In this document: positions 8,814 through 16,800 of the stretch, piece after piece
Layout of the letters: the number at the start of each line of letters is the position of its first letter
How positions within the stretch are numbered: the stretch's first letter is position 1
From: Pseudomonas sp. GV071
Lineage (GTDB): Bacteria > Pseudomonadota > Gammaproteobacteria > Pseudomonadales > Pseudomonadaceae
Assembly (NCBI RefSeq): GCF_003050835.1
Contig: NZ_QAOJ01000018.1
Span: 46,645-110,644 of the forward strand
DNA: 64,000 bases
Reading direction: 5' to 3'
The notes under the pieces: model-generated
Told to the model about the DNA's origin: nothing
Seen by the model: only the letters and a program-made list of their open reading frames with translations
The model's database searches: none
Made by a program: the position numbers and the translations under genes

Positions 8814-9847
8814 TGACCCTGCCCTGCCCCTGGTACGAGTGCGACAGCCGCATCATCGCCGCGCACCAGCAGCCCGCCACGCTGATCGAGCTGTGCCTGT
8901 CGCGTGGCATCGACAGCCATCGCCTGCTGCGTGGCACCGGCCTGTTCATCGAAGACGTGCCCAAAGCCGACACCCTGATCAGCCCGGGCCAGTTCCTCAC
9001 CCTGATCGACAACGCCCAGCGTCTGCTCGGCGCCGACGACTCCAGCTTTCTGTTCGGCCAACGCCTGCTGCCCGGCCACCACGGCGCCGCCAGCCAGGCG
9101 CTGGCTTTAGCCAACAACCTGCAGCAGGCGCTGGAACTGCTCGGCGAACTGCGCGCCCTGCTCTCGCCGCTGCTCAGCCCAAGGCTGCTGCTGGATGACC
9201 AGCACGCTTACCTGTACTGGCTGGACAGCTGCGGCGCCGGCAGCCAACAGGGCTTTTTGCTGGAAGCCAACATGACCGCCGTGGTCGCCATGAGCAGGCG
9301 CCTGGGCGGCGAACACCTGCCCTGGCAATGCCACTTCCGCCAGGCGCCGCCGCGCTACATCGAACAGTACTGGGTGAACCTCGGCGAAGACCTGCACTTC
9401 GACCGCCCCTACAACCTGCTGCGCCTGCCGCGCGAATACCTCACCCGGCCCTGGCCGCAAACCGTGCAAAGCACCGCCCAGGTCGCCTGCCAACACGCCC
9501 GCCAGCAACTGCACGACCTCGGTGCCCAGGCCAGCCTGCTCGACACCCTGCAACGCTGGCTGTTTCGCCACGTACGCCAGGCCCCCAACCTCGAACACGC
9601 CGCCGCGGCCTTCGCCATGAGCCCCGCCACGCTCAAACGCAAACTGCACAAACACGGCACCAGCTACCAGGAACAACACGACCAGATCCGCATGCTGGTG
9701 GCCCTGTACCTGTACCAACTCAAGGGCTACAGCAACGACGAAGTGGCCAGCCACCTGCACTTCCACGACGCCACCAACTTCCGCCGCTCGTTCAAACGCT
9801 GGACCGGGTTGGCACCGAGTGCGTTGTTGGCGTTGCTGCGCGGTTAG
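8813..9847 (+). CDS. AraC-family transcriptional regulator (OruR/ArgR-like)
   Basis: 344 residues. N-terminal ligand-type domain (residues 20-210, typical of regulators with the PF12625 arabinose-binding-like domain: LCLSRGIDSHRLLRGTGL) and a C-terminal double helix-turn-helix (AAAFAMSPATLKRKLHKHGTSYQ; GYSNDEVASHLHFHDATNFRRSFKRWTG). Translationally coupled to the membrane GGDEF-like gene, so both probably serve one response. No metabolic target gene lies downstream, so its regulon cannot be told. Confidence 0.88.
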   Translation: MTLPCPWYECDSRIIAAHQQPATLIELCLSRGIDSHRLLRGTGLFIEDVPKADTLISPGQFLTLIDNAQRLLGADDSSFLFGQRLLPGHHGAASQALALANNLQQALELLGELRALLSPLLSPRLLLDDQHAYLYWLDSCGAGSQQGFLLEANMTAVVAMSRRLGGEHLPWQCHFRQAPPRYIEQYWVNLGEDLHFDRPYNLLRLPREYLTRPWPQTVQSTAQVACQHARQQLHDLGAQASLLDTLQRWLFRHVRQAPNLEHAAAAFAMSPATLKRKLHKHGTSYQEQHDQIRMLVALYLYQLKGYSNDEVASHLHFHDATNFRRSFKRWTGLAPSALLALLRG

Positions 9848-10008
9848 CGCTTTTTTCCCCTGCCGACTTAGGCAGCGTCTTCCAGACCGCGATATTTCCC
9901 CACTCCTATAGTCGAGCGCCGCGGCCAGCAGCGAGCGGCGCCTTTACTTATGCACAGGAGCGGAAATGGAATTGGATGCCCACCATCAGCAAGCTAACCT
10001 TGCAAGGC

Positions 10009-10025
10009 GTGATGCATCGCATCAC
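10009..10025. promoter_or_regulatory. Candidate HigA operator palindrome
   Basis: Perfect inverted repeat GTGATGC-ATC-GCATCAC ending 11 bases before the higB start. A possible promoter lies just upstream (TTGGAT at 9973, 16 bases, TAACCT at 9995). Position and symmetry fit autoregulation by HigA. The repeat also covers where a ribosome site would be expected, and none is seen for higB. Confidence 0.45.
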
Positions 10026-10036
10026 ACTCCTCGCGT

Positions 10037-10315
10037 ATGATCCTTAGTTTCCAACACAAGGGACTTCGTCTATTCCATGAGACAGGTTCCACCCGTGGGA
10101 TTCGAGCCGATCATGCGAAGCGGTTGGCGCGTCTGCTGCATTTTATGGATCGTGCGACCACACCAGCAGAATTGGATATCGCTGGGCGGCGAATGCACGC
10201 TCTGCAGGGTGAGTATTCCGAGTACTGGTCGCTAAGTGTCAGCGGCAATTGGCGGTTAATTTTTCGCTTCACCAATGGCGGTATCGAGTTAGTCGATTAT
10301 CTGGACTACCACTGA
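10037..10315 (+). CDS. higB: HigB-type toxin (RelE/ParE superfamily mRNA interferase)
   Basis: 92 residues, normal HigB length. Key features: FQHKGLRLFHETGSTRGI near the N-terminus, a helical region with HAKRLARLLHFMDRA, then the core MHALQGEYSEYWSLSVSGNWRLIFRF and the end VDYLDYH. HigB cleaves mRNA at translating ribosomes and is neutralised by HigA. The toxin-first order with higA 15 bp downstream is the classic HigBA layout. The N-terminus MILSFQHKGL fits the family, which supports the start although no Shine-Dalgarno motif is seen. Confidence 0.93.
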   Translation: MILSFQHKGLRLFHETGSTRGIRADHAKRLARLLHFMDRATTPAELDIAGRRMHALQGEYSEYWSLSVSGNWRLIFRFTNGGIELVDYLDYH

Positions 10316-10330
10316 ATAGGAGCTCCCAAC

Positions 10331-10642
10331 ATGGTCATGTTCAACCCTCCCCATCCTGGCGAAACATTGCTTGAGGATGTGCTCCCGGCGCTCAATATCA
10401 GCATCACCGAATTCGCCAAACACTTGGGTTTCGCCCGAGAGACGCTATCGCGCATCCTTCATGGCCATGCGCCTATCAGTCCCGATCTAGCTGTGCGCCT
10501 AGAGTTAGCAGGAATCAGTACAGCCCGTATGTGGCTGGCGGTCCAAGCTGACTACGACATCTGGCAGGCGCGGCATCGCCCGCAACCGGTCATTGCCAAG
10601 CTGACGGAGCCGACTCAGCCCAACCACTCCGCCATCGGTTGA
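10331..10642 (+). CDS. higA: HigA-type antitoxin (XRE HTH)
   Basis: 103 residues. Starts with the HigA signature NPPHPGETLLEDVLPALNIS and has an XRE helix-turn-helix (ITEFAKHLGFARETLSRILHG) and the conserved MWLAVQADYDIWQA. Binds and neutralises HigB and represses the operon. Strong AGGAG site before the ATG. The last about 20 residues are Pro/Gln-rich and variable. Confidence 0.94.
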   Translation: MVMFNPPHPGETLLEDVLPALNISITEFAKHLGFARETLSRILHGHAPISPDLAVRLELAGISTARMWLAVQADYDIWQARHRPQPVIAKLTEPTQPNHSAIG

Positions 10643-10776
10643 ACAGTCCGCAGCTGACCCGCTCCACCCCGATGGACTGATTAAAGCAAAACACCCGGCA
10701 ACCCAAGCGGCGCTGGGCTACTACCTTGGCAAGCTTTACAGTGCTTTGCATCGAACGCCTTGCGACCGTGCCATCC

Positions 10777-11295
10777 ATGCTCAAAACCACCATCCGCCTG
10801 CTCCTGCGCCCGCCCACCTGCGCCGACCTGGACGTATTCCACGCCATCCACGCCGACCCTGCCACCAACCAGTTCAACCCCGCCGGCCCCATGACCGACC
10901 GCCAGCACGCCGAGCAGGTGTTGGCCATCTGGCAGGAGCATTGGCAGCGCTACGGTTATGGCCAATGGGCGATCGCCACCCACCATGAACCCGAGACGGT
11001 GATCGGCTTTGGCGGCATCGCTCCGCGCCTGTATGGCGAGGTCGAACGCCTGAACCTCGGTTATCGGTTTGCCGAGCAGGCCTGGGGCAAGGGCTACGCC
11101 AGCGAGCTGGCCGCCGCAGGGTTGGCCTTTGCCTTTGACGACCTGCGAAAGCCGGAAGTGTTTGCCATCGTCCGCCCCGCCCACGCGGCGTCGATTCGGG
11201 TACTGGAGAAGGTCGGCATGCAACGCATCGATGCGCTCGACGATGTGCCGGGGCAGGCACCGAGTTGGGTGTATCGAGCGAAACCTCAGTTTTAG
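10777..11295 (+). CDS. GNAT-family N-acetyltransferase (RimJ/RimL-like)
   Basis: 172 residues from the ATG at 10777. Acetyltransferase_3-type fold: RLLLRPPTCADLD at the start, YGQWAIATHHEPETVIGFGGI, the acetyl-CoA region GYRFAEQAWGKGYASELAAA, and the closing VLEKVGMQRI. Such enzymes acetylate protein N-termini or small amines; the substrate is not predictable. I chose this start because the family begins just before the RLxLR motif; the frame is open 17 codons upstream, and no clear ribosome site decides it. Stands alone between higA and the DUF6482 gene. Confidence 0.85.
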   Translation: MLKTTIRLLLRPPTCADLDVFHAIHADPATNQFNPAGPMTDRQHAEQVLAIWQEHWQRYGYGQWAIATHHEPETVIGFGGIAPRLYGEVERLNLGYRFAEQAWGKGYASELAAAGLAFAFDDLRKPEVFAIVRPAHAASIRVLEKVGMQRIDALDDVPGQAPSWVYRAKPQF

Positions 11296-11454
11296 AGCCC
11301 TTCCATGCGCTTTTTTTACCGCGTAAAAACTATACAAACCAAAAATCTCGCATAGGGTTAATCCCATGCACCCCGGTTTAGCGCGTACCGGTAGTGGGTG
11401 GTGAGGCTTTCAGTGCCTCGTGTCATCACACCGACTCGACGAAGGGATGCACGG

Positions 11455-11760
11455 ATGAACATTCAGGATATCTACGAGTACGCTGCTGCCGGCGATCTGC
11501 AGGGGCTGGAGCTGTTGTCGATAGAGGGCGGTATCTATCTGCTGCAAGCCCAGGTGGAGAACCGCTTGCACGCGGTCAGGATGGACGATGGCAACGTGTT
11601 GCGCCTGCGTTCGGTCACCCAGGCCCGTGAGCTGTTGGAAGGGTTGCGCACGCCGGTGCCGTTTCATTTGGTGCAGTGCGAGACGCACGGTGAGATGTGT
11701 GGCTGCCAGACGGTGAACGAGCCGATTCGCGAGCCGATTGCGCTGCGCTCACGCGGGTAA
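11455..11760 (+). CDS. DUF6482-family protein
   Basis: 101 residues, a small soluble protein common in Pseudomonas and of unknown function. The N-terminus MNIQDIYEYAAAGDLQGLELLSIEGGIYLL and the C-terminal stretch with Cys residues (QCETHGEMCGCQT) are visible. The start at 11455 is preceded by GAAGG; an upstream in-frame start lacks support. It could be redox-sensitive or metal-binding through the Cys-His cluster, but that is only a guess. Confidence 0.75.
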   Translation: MNIQDIYEYAAAGDLQGLELLSIEGGIYLLQAQVENRLHAVRMDDGNVLRLRSVTQARELLEGLRTPVPFHLVQCETHGEMCGCQTVNEPIREPIALRSRG

Positions 11761-11775
11761 ATAAGCGACGCGGCA

Positions 11776-11793
11776 CTGTCACATAGCCGTCAT
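11776..11793 (+). promoter_or_regulatory. Pho box upstream of LysR-AEP transporter locus
   Basis: CTGTCAC-ATAG-CCGTCAT: two 7-base direct half-sites with 4-base spacing, 13/14 against the consensus. Followed by T-rich sequence and -10-like TAATAC/TACTGT at 11801-11809. It lies 56 bp before the LysR ATG at 11849, placing this regulator, and perhaps the importer operon after it, under PhoB. Confidence 0.78.
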
Positions 11794-11848
11794 GTTTTTT
11801 TAATACTGTTGCCACCTCGGGCGCCCTGCCCTGGTGACGACTCCCCCT

Positions 11849-12712
11849 ATGCTTTGCGCCGAACTGAAGTCCTTCCACATGGTGGCCCGCCTGGGCAGCA
11901 TTACTCAGGCGGCGAAAAAACTCGGCCTCAGCCAGCCCACGGTGACCACCCAGATTCGCAATCTGGAAGGCCAGTACGGCGTCGAACTGTTCTACCGTGG
12001 CGGTCGCCGCCTGACCCTGAGTGACGAAGGCGTGCGCCTGTTGCCGATGGTGCAGACGCTGTTGCAGCAGGAAGCCGATATAGAGTTCTTTTTGCGCAAC
12101 AGTGGCCAGGTGCAAGGGGCGTTGCGCATCGGCGCCACCGCGCCCTATTACGTGTTGGATCTGGTGCGCGGTTTTCGTGAGCAGTTCGCCCAGTGCGAAG
12201 TCACCCTGACCATTGGCAATTCGCAGGAAGTGCTGGAGGCGCTGGACGACTACCGCGTTGACCTGGCCGCCTCCTCGCAATGGGTAGAGGACGCGCGCCT
12301 CACTCGCCTGGTGCTCGGCCAGGACCCCCTGGTGTTGGCGGTACACCGCAGCCATCCGTTAGCCGTGCATAACCGCGTGCCCTTGAGCGCCTTGGCGGGC
12401 CACTGCCTGCTGATGCGTGAAAGCGGGTCTACCACCCGTGTACTCACCGAGAAACTCTTGGCTGAGGCAGGCGTTGCCCCGGCTTCGCTGCTGGAGATCG
12501 GCAGCCGCGAGTCGATCCGCGAAGCGGTGCTGCGCAATATCGGCATCAGCATCATTGCCCGCCAGGAAGTGCCGGATAACCCGCAGCTGAAAGTCGTGGA
12601 GCTCGAAGGTGCGCCCCTGATTGCCGAGTACCTGTACTGCCTCAAAGAGCGCCGACATGCGCGCTTGCCAGCCGCCTTTCTGAGCCTGGCACGGCACAAC
12701 GCCGAAGGCTGA
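11849..12712 (+). CDS. LysR-family regulator of the AEP-type importer
   Basis: 287 residues. N-terminal winged HTH (FHMVARLGSITQAAKKLGLSQPTVTTQIRNLE) and a LysR substrate-binding domain (IGATAPYYVLDLV, GSTTRVLTEKL, SRESIREAVLRNIGISII). I start at ATG 11849 by comparison with the close paralogue at 50792-51649, which begins MLESELKAF; a GTG five codons upstream is possible. It precedes the importer operon on the same strand, with 123 bp between, and follows a strong Pho box. It likely senses an aminophosphonate or a breakdown product. The family resembles regulators found with AEP catabolism genes. Confidence 0.9.
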   Translation: MLCAELKSFHMVARLGSITQAAKKLGLSQPTVTTQIRNLEGQYGVELFYRGGRRLTLSDEGVRLLPMVQTLLQQEADIEFFLRNSGQVQGALRIGATAPYYVLDLVRGFREQFAQCEVTLTIGNSQEVLEALDDYRVDLAASSQWVEDARLTRLVLGQDPLVLAVHRSHPLAVHNRVPLSALAGHCLLMRESGSTTRVLTEKLLAEAGVAPASLLEIGSRESIREAVLRNIGISIIARQEVPDNPQLKVVELEGAPLIAEYLYCLKERRHARLPAAFLSLARHNAEG

Positions 12713-12835
12713 TTGCGGCGAACCCAAAATTCGCCAATACCACTATCGGTAACTTTTGCCCCGCTGCCACAAAGCCTTCGCATCACCTCCTTAGCATGGG
12801 TCTGGTCTAGCCCAATCGCGCCACGAGGTTTTGTA

Positions 12836-13891
12836 ATGGCCATGCCCCACTCGGTAAACATGCAGGTTCGCAACATCCACAAGGGATTCGGTGCCTTCAA
12901 GGCCCTGGATGGGGTGTCGCTGGATATCGTGGCGGGTGAATTGGTGTGCCTGTTGGGCCCCTCCGGCTGCGGCAAAACCACCTTGCTACGCTGCATCGCC
13001 GGGCTGGAACGTCAGGACAGCGGCAGCATCGTGATCGGCTCGCGGGACGTCTCCGAGCTGCCGCCGCAGGCACGCGACTACGGCATTCTGTTTCAGTCCT
13101 ATGCGCTGTTTCCCAACCTCACCGTCGAGCAGAACATCGGCTACGGCCTCAACGGCAACAGCCGCGCCACCATCAAGGCGCGGGTGAGCGAGATGCTCGA
13201 GCTGGTCGGCCTGTTGGGCAGCGAAAAGAAATACCCCGGCCAGCTCTCGGGTGGCCAGCAGCAACGGGTAGCCCTGGCCCGTGCACTGGCGCCGGCGCCC
13301 TCGCTGTTGTTGCTGGATGAACCGATGTCGGCGCTCGATGCGCGGGTGCGTGAACACCTGTGTGGCGAGTTGCGTGAGCTGCAAAAACGTTTGGGCATCA
13401 CCACCTTGATGGTCACCCACAACCAGGACGAAGCCATGCTGATGGCCGACCGCATTGCGGTGATCAACCACGGCCGCGTCGAGCAATACGCCAGCCCGCA
13501 AGACATCTATCGGCACCCGGCGACCCCCTTTGTGGCCGAGTTCGTTGGCCAGGGCAACTGGCTGCCGTTCGAGCGCAGCCTGGATGGCCATGCCCAGGTC
13601 GGCGAGTTGCACCTGCGCCTGCCGACACGCTTGCCCGGTGACGCCCGTGGGCGGTTGTTTTGCCGGCCGGAGTCGGTGGTGATCAACCCCCCGGTGCATG
13701 AAGACAATCTGTTCGCCGCGCAAATGCGCGAGGTCACCTTTCTCGGTAACCGTTGCCGCCTGCGTTTTGAGCTGGATGCCCTACCCGGCCATTCGCTGCT
13801 GGCCGAGCTGGAACCCGAAGCCATGCCACGCCTGAGCGGTGCCGATATCTGGGTGGCGTTACCGCCGCGTAGCTTGCAGGTGTTTGCGTGA
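12836..13891 (+). CDS. AEP-type ABC transporter ATPase (PhnT2-like), system 1
   Basis: 351 residues. Nucleotide-binding subunit: Walker A GPSGCGKTT, Q-loop ILFQSYALFPNLT, signature LSGGQQQR, Walker B LLLLDEPMSALD, H-loop MVTHNQDE, followed by a TOBE-like C-terminal domain. It closely matches the second ATPase at 48335-49420. Start chosen at 12836 (GAGG eight bases upstream). The last codon overlaps the permease start by one base. With permease and binding protein downstream this makes a complete importer of the putative 2-aminoethylphosphonate family (TIGR03265-type). Confidence 0.93.
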   Translation: MAMPHSVNMQVRNIHKGFGAFKALDGVSLDIVAGELVCLLGPSGCGKTTLLRCIAGLERQDSGSIVIGSRDVSELPPQARDYGILFQSYALFPNLTVEQNIGYGLNGNSRATIKARVSEMLELVGLLGSEKKYPGQLSGGQQQRVALARALAPAPSLLLLDEPMSALDARVREHLCGELRELQKRLGITTLMVTHNQDEAMLMADRIAVINHGRVEQYASPQDIYRHPATPFVAEFVGQGNWLPFERSLDGHAQVGELHLRLPTRLPGDARGRLFCRPESVVINPPVHEDNLFAAQMREVTFLGNRCRLRFELDALPGHSLLAELEPEAMPRLSGADIWVALPPRSLQVFA

Positions 13892-15660
13892 TGGCGGGTG
13901 TAGAGCTCAAGCCTGCCGTTTTGGCTGAAGAGCAATCGCGGCTGAAGCCCCTCCCACAAGGGCTTGCGATCCCCCGTGGGAGAGGCTTTAGCCTCGATGC
14001 TTTTCTGCCCGACCGCCTGTTCATTCAAGGCGGCCAATGGCTGTTGTTGCTTCTGCTGATGCTCACGGTGGTGTTCCCGTTGCTGGCGATGCTCTGGCGC
14101 GGTGTGGCTGGTGATGCCAGCCAGGGCGGTGGTCTGAGTGCAGCCGCGACCCTGTTTGGCAGCGCCAACTTTCGCTGGTTGTTGGGCAACAGCCTGAAGG
14201 TGTCGCTGACCGTGGCGTTCATCGTGGTGCCGTTGGCCTACGCCTTTGCCTACGCCCTGCAACGCACCTGCATCCCCGCCAAACCATTGTGGCGCGGGAT
14301 TTCCCTGCTGCCGTTGCTGGCGCCGTCGATGCTGCCGGGCATTGCCCTGATCTACCTGTTCGGCAACCAGGGCGTGTTGCGCGGGCTGATCGCCGACAAC
14401 ATCTATGGCTTCTGGGGCATCGTCATCGGCCAGGCCATTTACACCTTCCCCCACGCTTTGATGGTGCTGCTCTCGGCCCTGGCGCTGGCGGATGCAAGGC
14501 TGTTCGATGCGGCCTCGAGCATGGGCGCGTCACCCTGGCGGGCATTTCGCAGTATCACCTGGTCGGGCAGCCGGCAGGGCGTGTTCGCCGCGCTGTGCCT
14601 GGTGTTCACCCTGTGCATCACCGACTTCGGCGTACCGGTTGTAGTCGGTGGCGACTACCAGGTGCTGGCGCTCGAAGCCTACAAGGCGGTGGTCGGCCAG
14701 CAGCAGTTCGGCCGTGGCGCGTTGATCGGCATGGTCCTGTTGCTGCCGGCGCTGCTGAGCTTTGCGGTGGATCTGTGGCTGCGTCGCCGGCAGCGCGATG
14801 CCATGGGTGGCCGCGCCCAGGTTTACCACCCAAAACCGGCCAGGGGCCGTGACCGCAGTTTTCTGGCCATCACCGTGCTGATTTGCCTGGCCCTGCTCGG
14901 CGTGTTCGGCATGGCCATCTACTCCTCGCTGGTGAAGTTCTGGCCCTACAACCTCTCGCTGTCGCTGGACCACTACGCCTTCTCGGAATTGCCCGGCGGC
15001 TGGCTGGCCTACCGCAACAGCCTGGTGCTGGCCGGCTGCAGCGCGCTGTTTGGCAGCCTGGTGATTTTCACCGGTGCCTACCTGATGGAAAAAACCCGTC
15101 AGACCGTACTCACGCAAACCCTGCGCCTGCTCAGCTTTGTGCCCATGGCGGTGCCAGGTTTGGTGTTTGGCCTGGGCTACGTGTTTTTCTTCAACCAGCC
15201 GGGCAACCCGCTGGCCGGCCTGTACGGCACCCTGACCCTGCTGGTGCTGTGCACCATCGCGCACTTTTTCACCACCGCGCAGATGACCGCTGCCGCCGCC
15301 CTGCGCCAGCTCGATGGCGAATTCGAAGCCGCCGCGCTGTCGCTCAAGGTGCCGCTGCTGCGCCACTTTCTGCGGGTGACCCTGCCCATCTGCCTGCCGG
15401 CGCTGCTGGACATCATCCGCTACCTGTTCGTCTCGGCGATGACCACGGTGTCGGCGGCGATCTTCCTCTACAGCCCCGACAGCGTGCTCGCCGCCGTGGC
15501 CGTATTGAACATGGACGACGCCGGCAACGTCGGCGGCGCGGCTGCCATGTCCACCCTGATTCTGCTCACCTCGGCCGGCGTGTCGGTACTGCTGGCTGGT
15601 CTGTCCCGTGGGCTGTTGCGCCGCTCCCAAGCCTGGCGTCAGCCAGCGCCGGGGCACTGA
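13891..15660 (+). CDS. AEP-type ABC transporter permease (PhnU2-like), with REP-coded N-terminal extension, system 1
   Basis: 589 residues. A fused permease with two ABC membrane domains (about 12 helices), each with an EAA-like loop (DAASSMGASPWRAFRSITW; EAAALSLKVPLLRHFLRVTLP). It matches the TIGR03262 family and its paralogue at 46626-48338. Unusual: bases 13935-13998 are a REP sequence read in frame as residues about 15-36 (SRLKPLPQGLAIPRGRGF), a segment the paralogue lacks. No alternative in-frame start is seen soon after it. GTG at 13888 is another possible start. Binding protein follows after 47 bp. Confidence 0.92.
   Translation: MAGVELKPAVLAEEQSRLKPLPQGLAIPRGRGFSLDAFLPDRLFIQGGQWLLLLLLMLTVVFPLLAMLWRGVAGDASQGGGLSAAATLFGSANFRWLLGNSLKVSLTVAFIVVPLAYAFAYALQRTCIPAKPLWRGISLLPLLAPSMLPGIALIYLFGNQGVLRGLIADNIYGFWGIVIGQAIYTFPHALMVLLSALALADARLFDAASSMGASPWRAFRSITWSGSRQGVFAALCLVFTLCITDFGVPVVVGGDYQVLALEAYKAVVGQQQFGRGALIGMVLLLPALLSFAVDLWLRRRQRDAMGGRAQVYHPKPARGRDRSFLAITVLICLALLGVFGMAIYSSLVKFWPYNLSLSLDHYAFSELPGGWLAYRNSLVLAGCSALFGSLVIFTGAYLMEKTRQTVLTQTLRLLSFVPMAVPGLVFGLGYVFFFNQPGNPLAGLYGTLTLLVLCTIAHFFTTAQMTAAAALRQLDGEFEAAALSLKVPLLRHFLRVTLPICLPALLDIIRYLFVSAMTTVSAAIFLYSPDSVLAAVAVLNMDDAGNVGGAAAMSTLILLTSAGVSVLLAGLSRGLLRRSQAWRQPAPGH
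13935..13998. repeat. REP palindrome inside a coding sequence
   Basis: ATCGCGGCTGAAGCCCCTCC ... GGGAGAGGCTTTAGCCTCGAT is the same REP class as at 63671-63908. It falls entirely in the first 36 codons of the permease gene without a stop or frameshift. Confidence 0.85.
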
Positions 15661-15707
15661 GCCACCGAATAACCAACGCCAACGTAAAACCACTAGGAGC
15701 TTCATCC

Positions 15708-16727
15708 ATGTTCAAACGCACCGCCCTGGCCGCCGGCCTTCTCGCTGCTTGCGCATTTCAAGCTCAAGCCGCCACCGAGCTGACCGTGTACACCGCCCTC
15801 GAAGTGGAGCAACTCAAGGCCTACAAAGAAGCCTTCGAGAAGCAGAACCCGGACATCGAAATCAAGTGGGTACGCGACTCCACCGGCATCGTCACGGCCA
15901 AACTGCTGGCCGAAAAAGCACGGCCACAGGCGGACGTGGTCTGGGGCCTGGCCGGTTCCAGCCTGGCCATTCTGAAACAGCAAGGCATGCTCGAAGCCTA
16001 CGCCCCAGCCAACCTCGACAAGATCGGCGCCAATTACCGCGACGCCACCAACCCACCGTCCTGGGTAGGTATGGACGTGTGGGCCGCAACCATCTGCTTC
16101 AATACCGTGGAAGCGGAAAAGCTCGGTCTGCCGAAGCCGACCAAATGGGAAGACCTGACCAACCCGGTGTACAAAGACAAGATCGTCATGCCCAACCCGG
16201 CCTCCTCCGGCACCGGCTACCTCGACGTCAGCGCCTGGCTGCAGACCTTCGGCCAGGCCCAGGGCTGGGCCTACATGGACAAGCTGCACGCCAACATCGG
16301 CCAGTACACCCACTCCGGCTCCAAGCCCTGCAAGCTCGCTGCCGCTGGCGAATTCCCGATCGGCATCTCCTTCGAATACCCGGCCGTGCAGCTGAAACGC
16401 AAAGGCGCACCGCTGGATATCGTCTTGCCCAAAGAAGGCCTGGGCTGGGAAATCGAAGCCACCGGCATCATCAAAGGCACCTCGCACCTGGCCGCCGCCA
16501 AGAAGCTCGCCGACTTCTCCGCCAGCCGTGAAGCGATGGACCTGTACAAAGTCAACTTCGCCGTCCTGGCGCAGCCGGGCATTGCCGAGCGCTTCCAGGA
16601 ACTGCCCGCCGACTACGAGCAGCGCCTGATCAAAAACGATTTCAACTGGGCCTCGGAGAACCGCGACAAAATCCTCGCCGAGTGGCGTAAGCGCTATGAC
16701 GGCAAGTCCGAGCCACTGCCGCAGTAA
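15708..16727 (+). CDS. AEP-type ABC transporter periplasmic binding protein (PhnS2-like), system 1
   Basis: 339 residues. Cleavable signal peptide (LLAACAFQAQA-ATE), then a Fe3+/putrescine-type solute-binding fold: ELTVYTALEVEQLKAYKEAF, IKWVRDSTGIVTAKLLAEK, MPNPASSGTGYLDVSAWLQ, HSGSKPCKLAAAGEFPIGIS. This is the TIGR03261 type. The SSGTGY and HSGSKPC segments probably form the phosphonate site. AGGAG lies before the ATG. A terminator follows 15 bp after the stop, so most transcripts should end here. Closely related to the binding protein at 45550-46569. Confidence 0.93.
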   Translation: MFKRTALAAGLLAACAFQAQAATELTVYTALEVEQLKAYKEAFEKQNPDIEIKWVRDSTGIVTAKLLAEKARPQADVVWGLAGSSLAILKQQGMLEAYAPANLDKIGANYRDATNPPSWVGMDVWAATICFNTVEAEKLGLPKPTKWEDLTNPVYKDKIVMPNPASSGTGYLDVSAWLQTFGQAQGWAYMDKLHANIGQYTHSGSKPCKLAAAGEFPIGISFEYPAVQLKRKGAPLDIVLPKEGLGWEIEATGIIKGTSHLAAAKKLADFSASREAMDLYKVNFAVLAQPGIAERFQELPADYEQRLIKNDFNWASENRDKILAEWRKRYDGKSEPLPQ

Positions 16728-16741
16728 GTACCGCGTTACCA

Positions 16742-16774
16742 CCCGACCCTCGTGATGGGGGTCGGGCCTTTTTT
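16742..16774 (+). terminator. Rho-independent terminator after AEP binding protein
   Basis: Eight-base stem CCCGACCC / GGGTCGGG with a 9-base loop, then CC and a run of six T. It lies between the binding-protein gene and the FAD oxidase gene, so it should cut expression of the downstream enzyme pair unless read through. Confidence 0.85.
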
Positions 16775-16800
16775 CTCTTCACCCGGTTCTGGAGTTTTTT

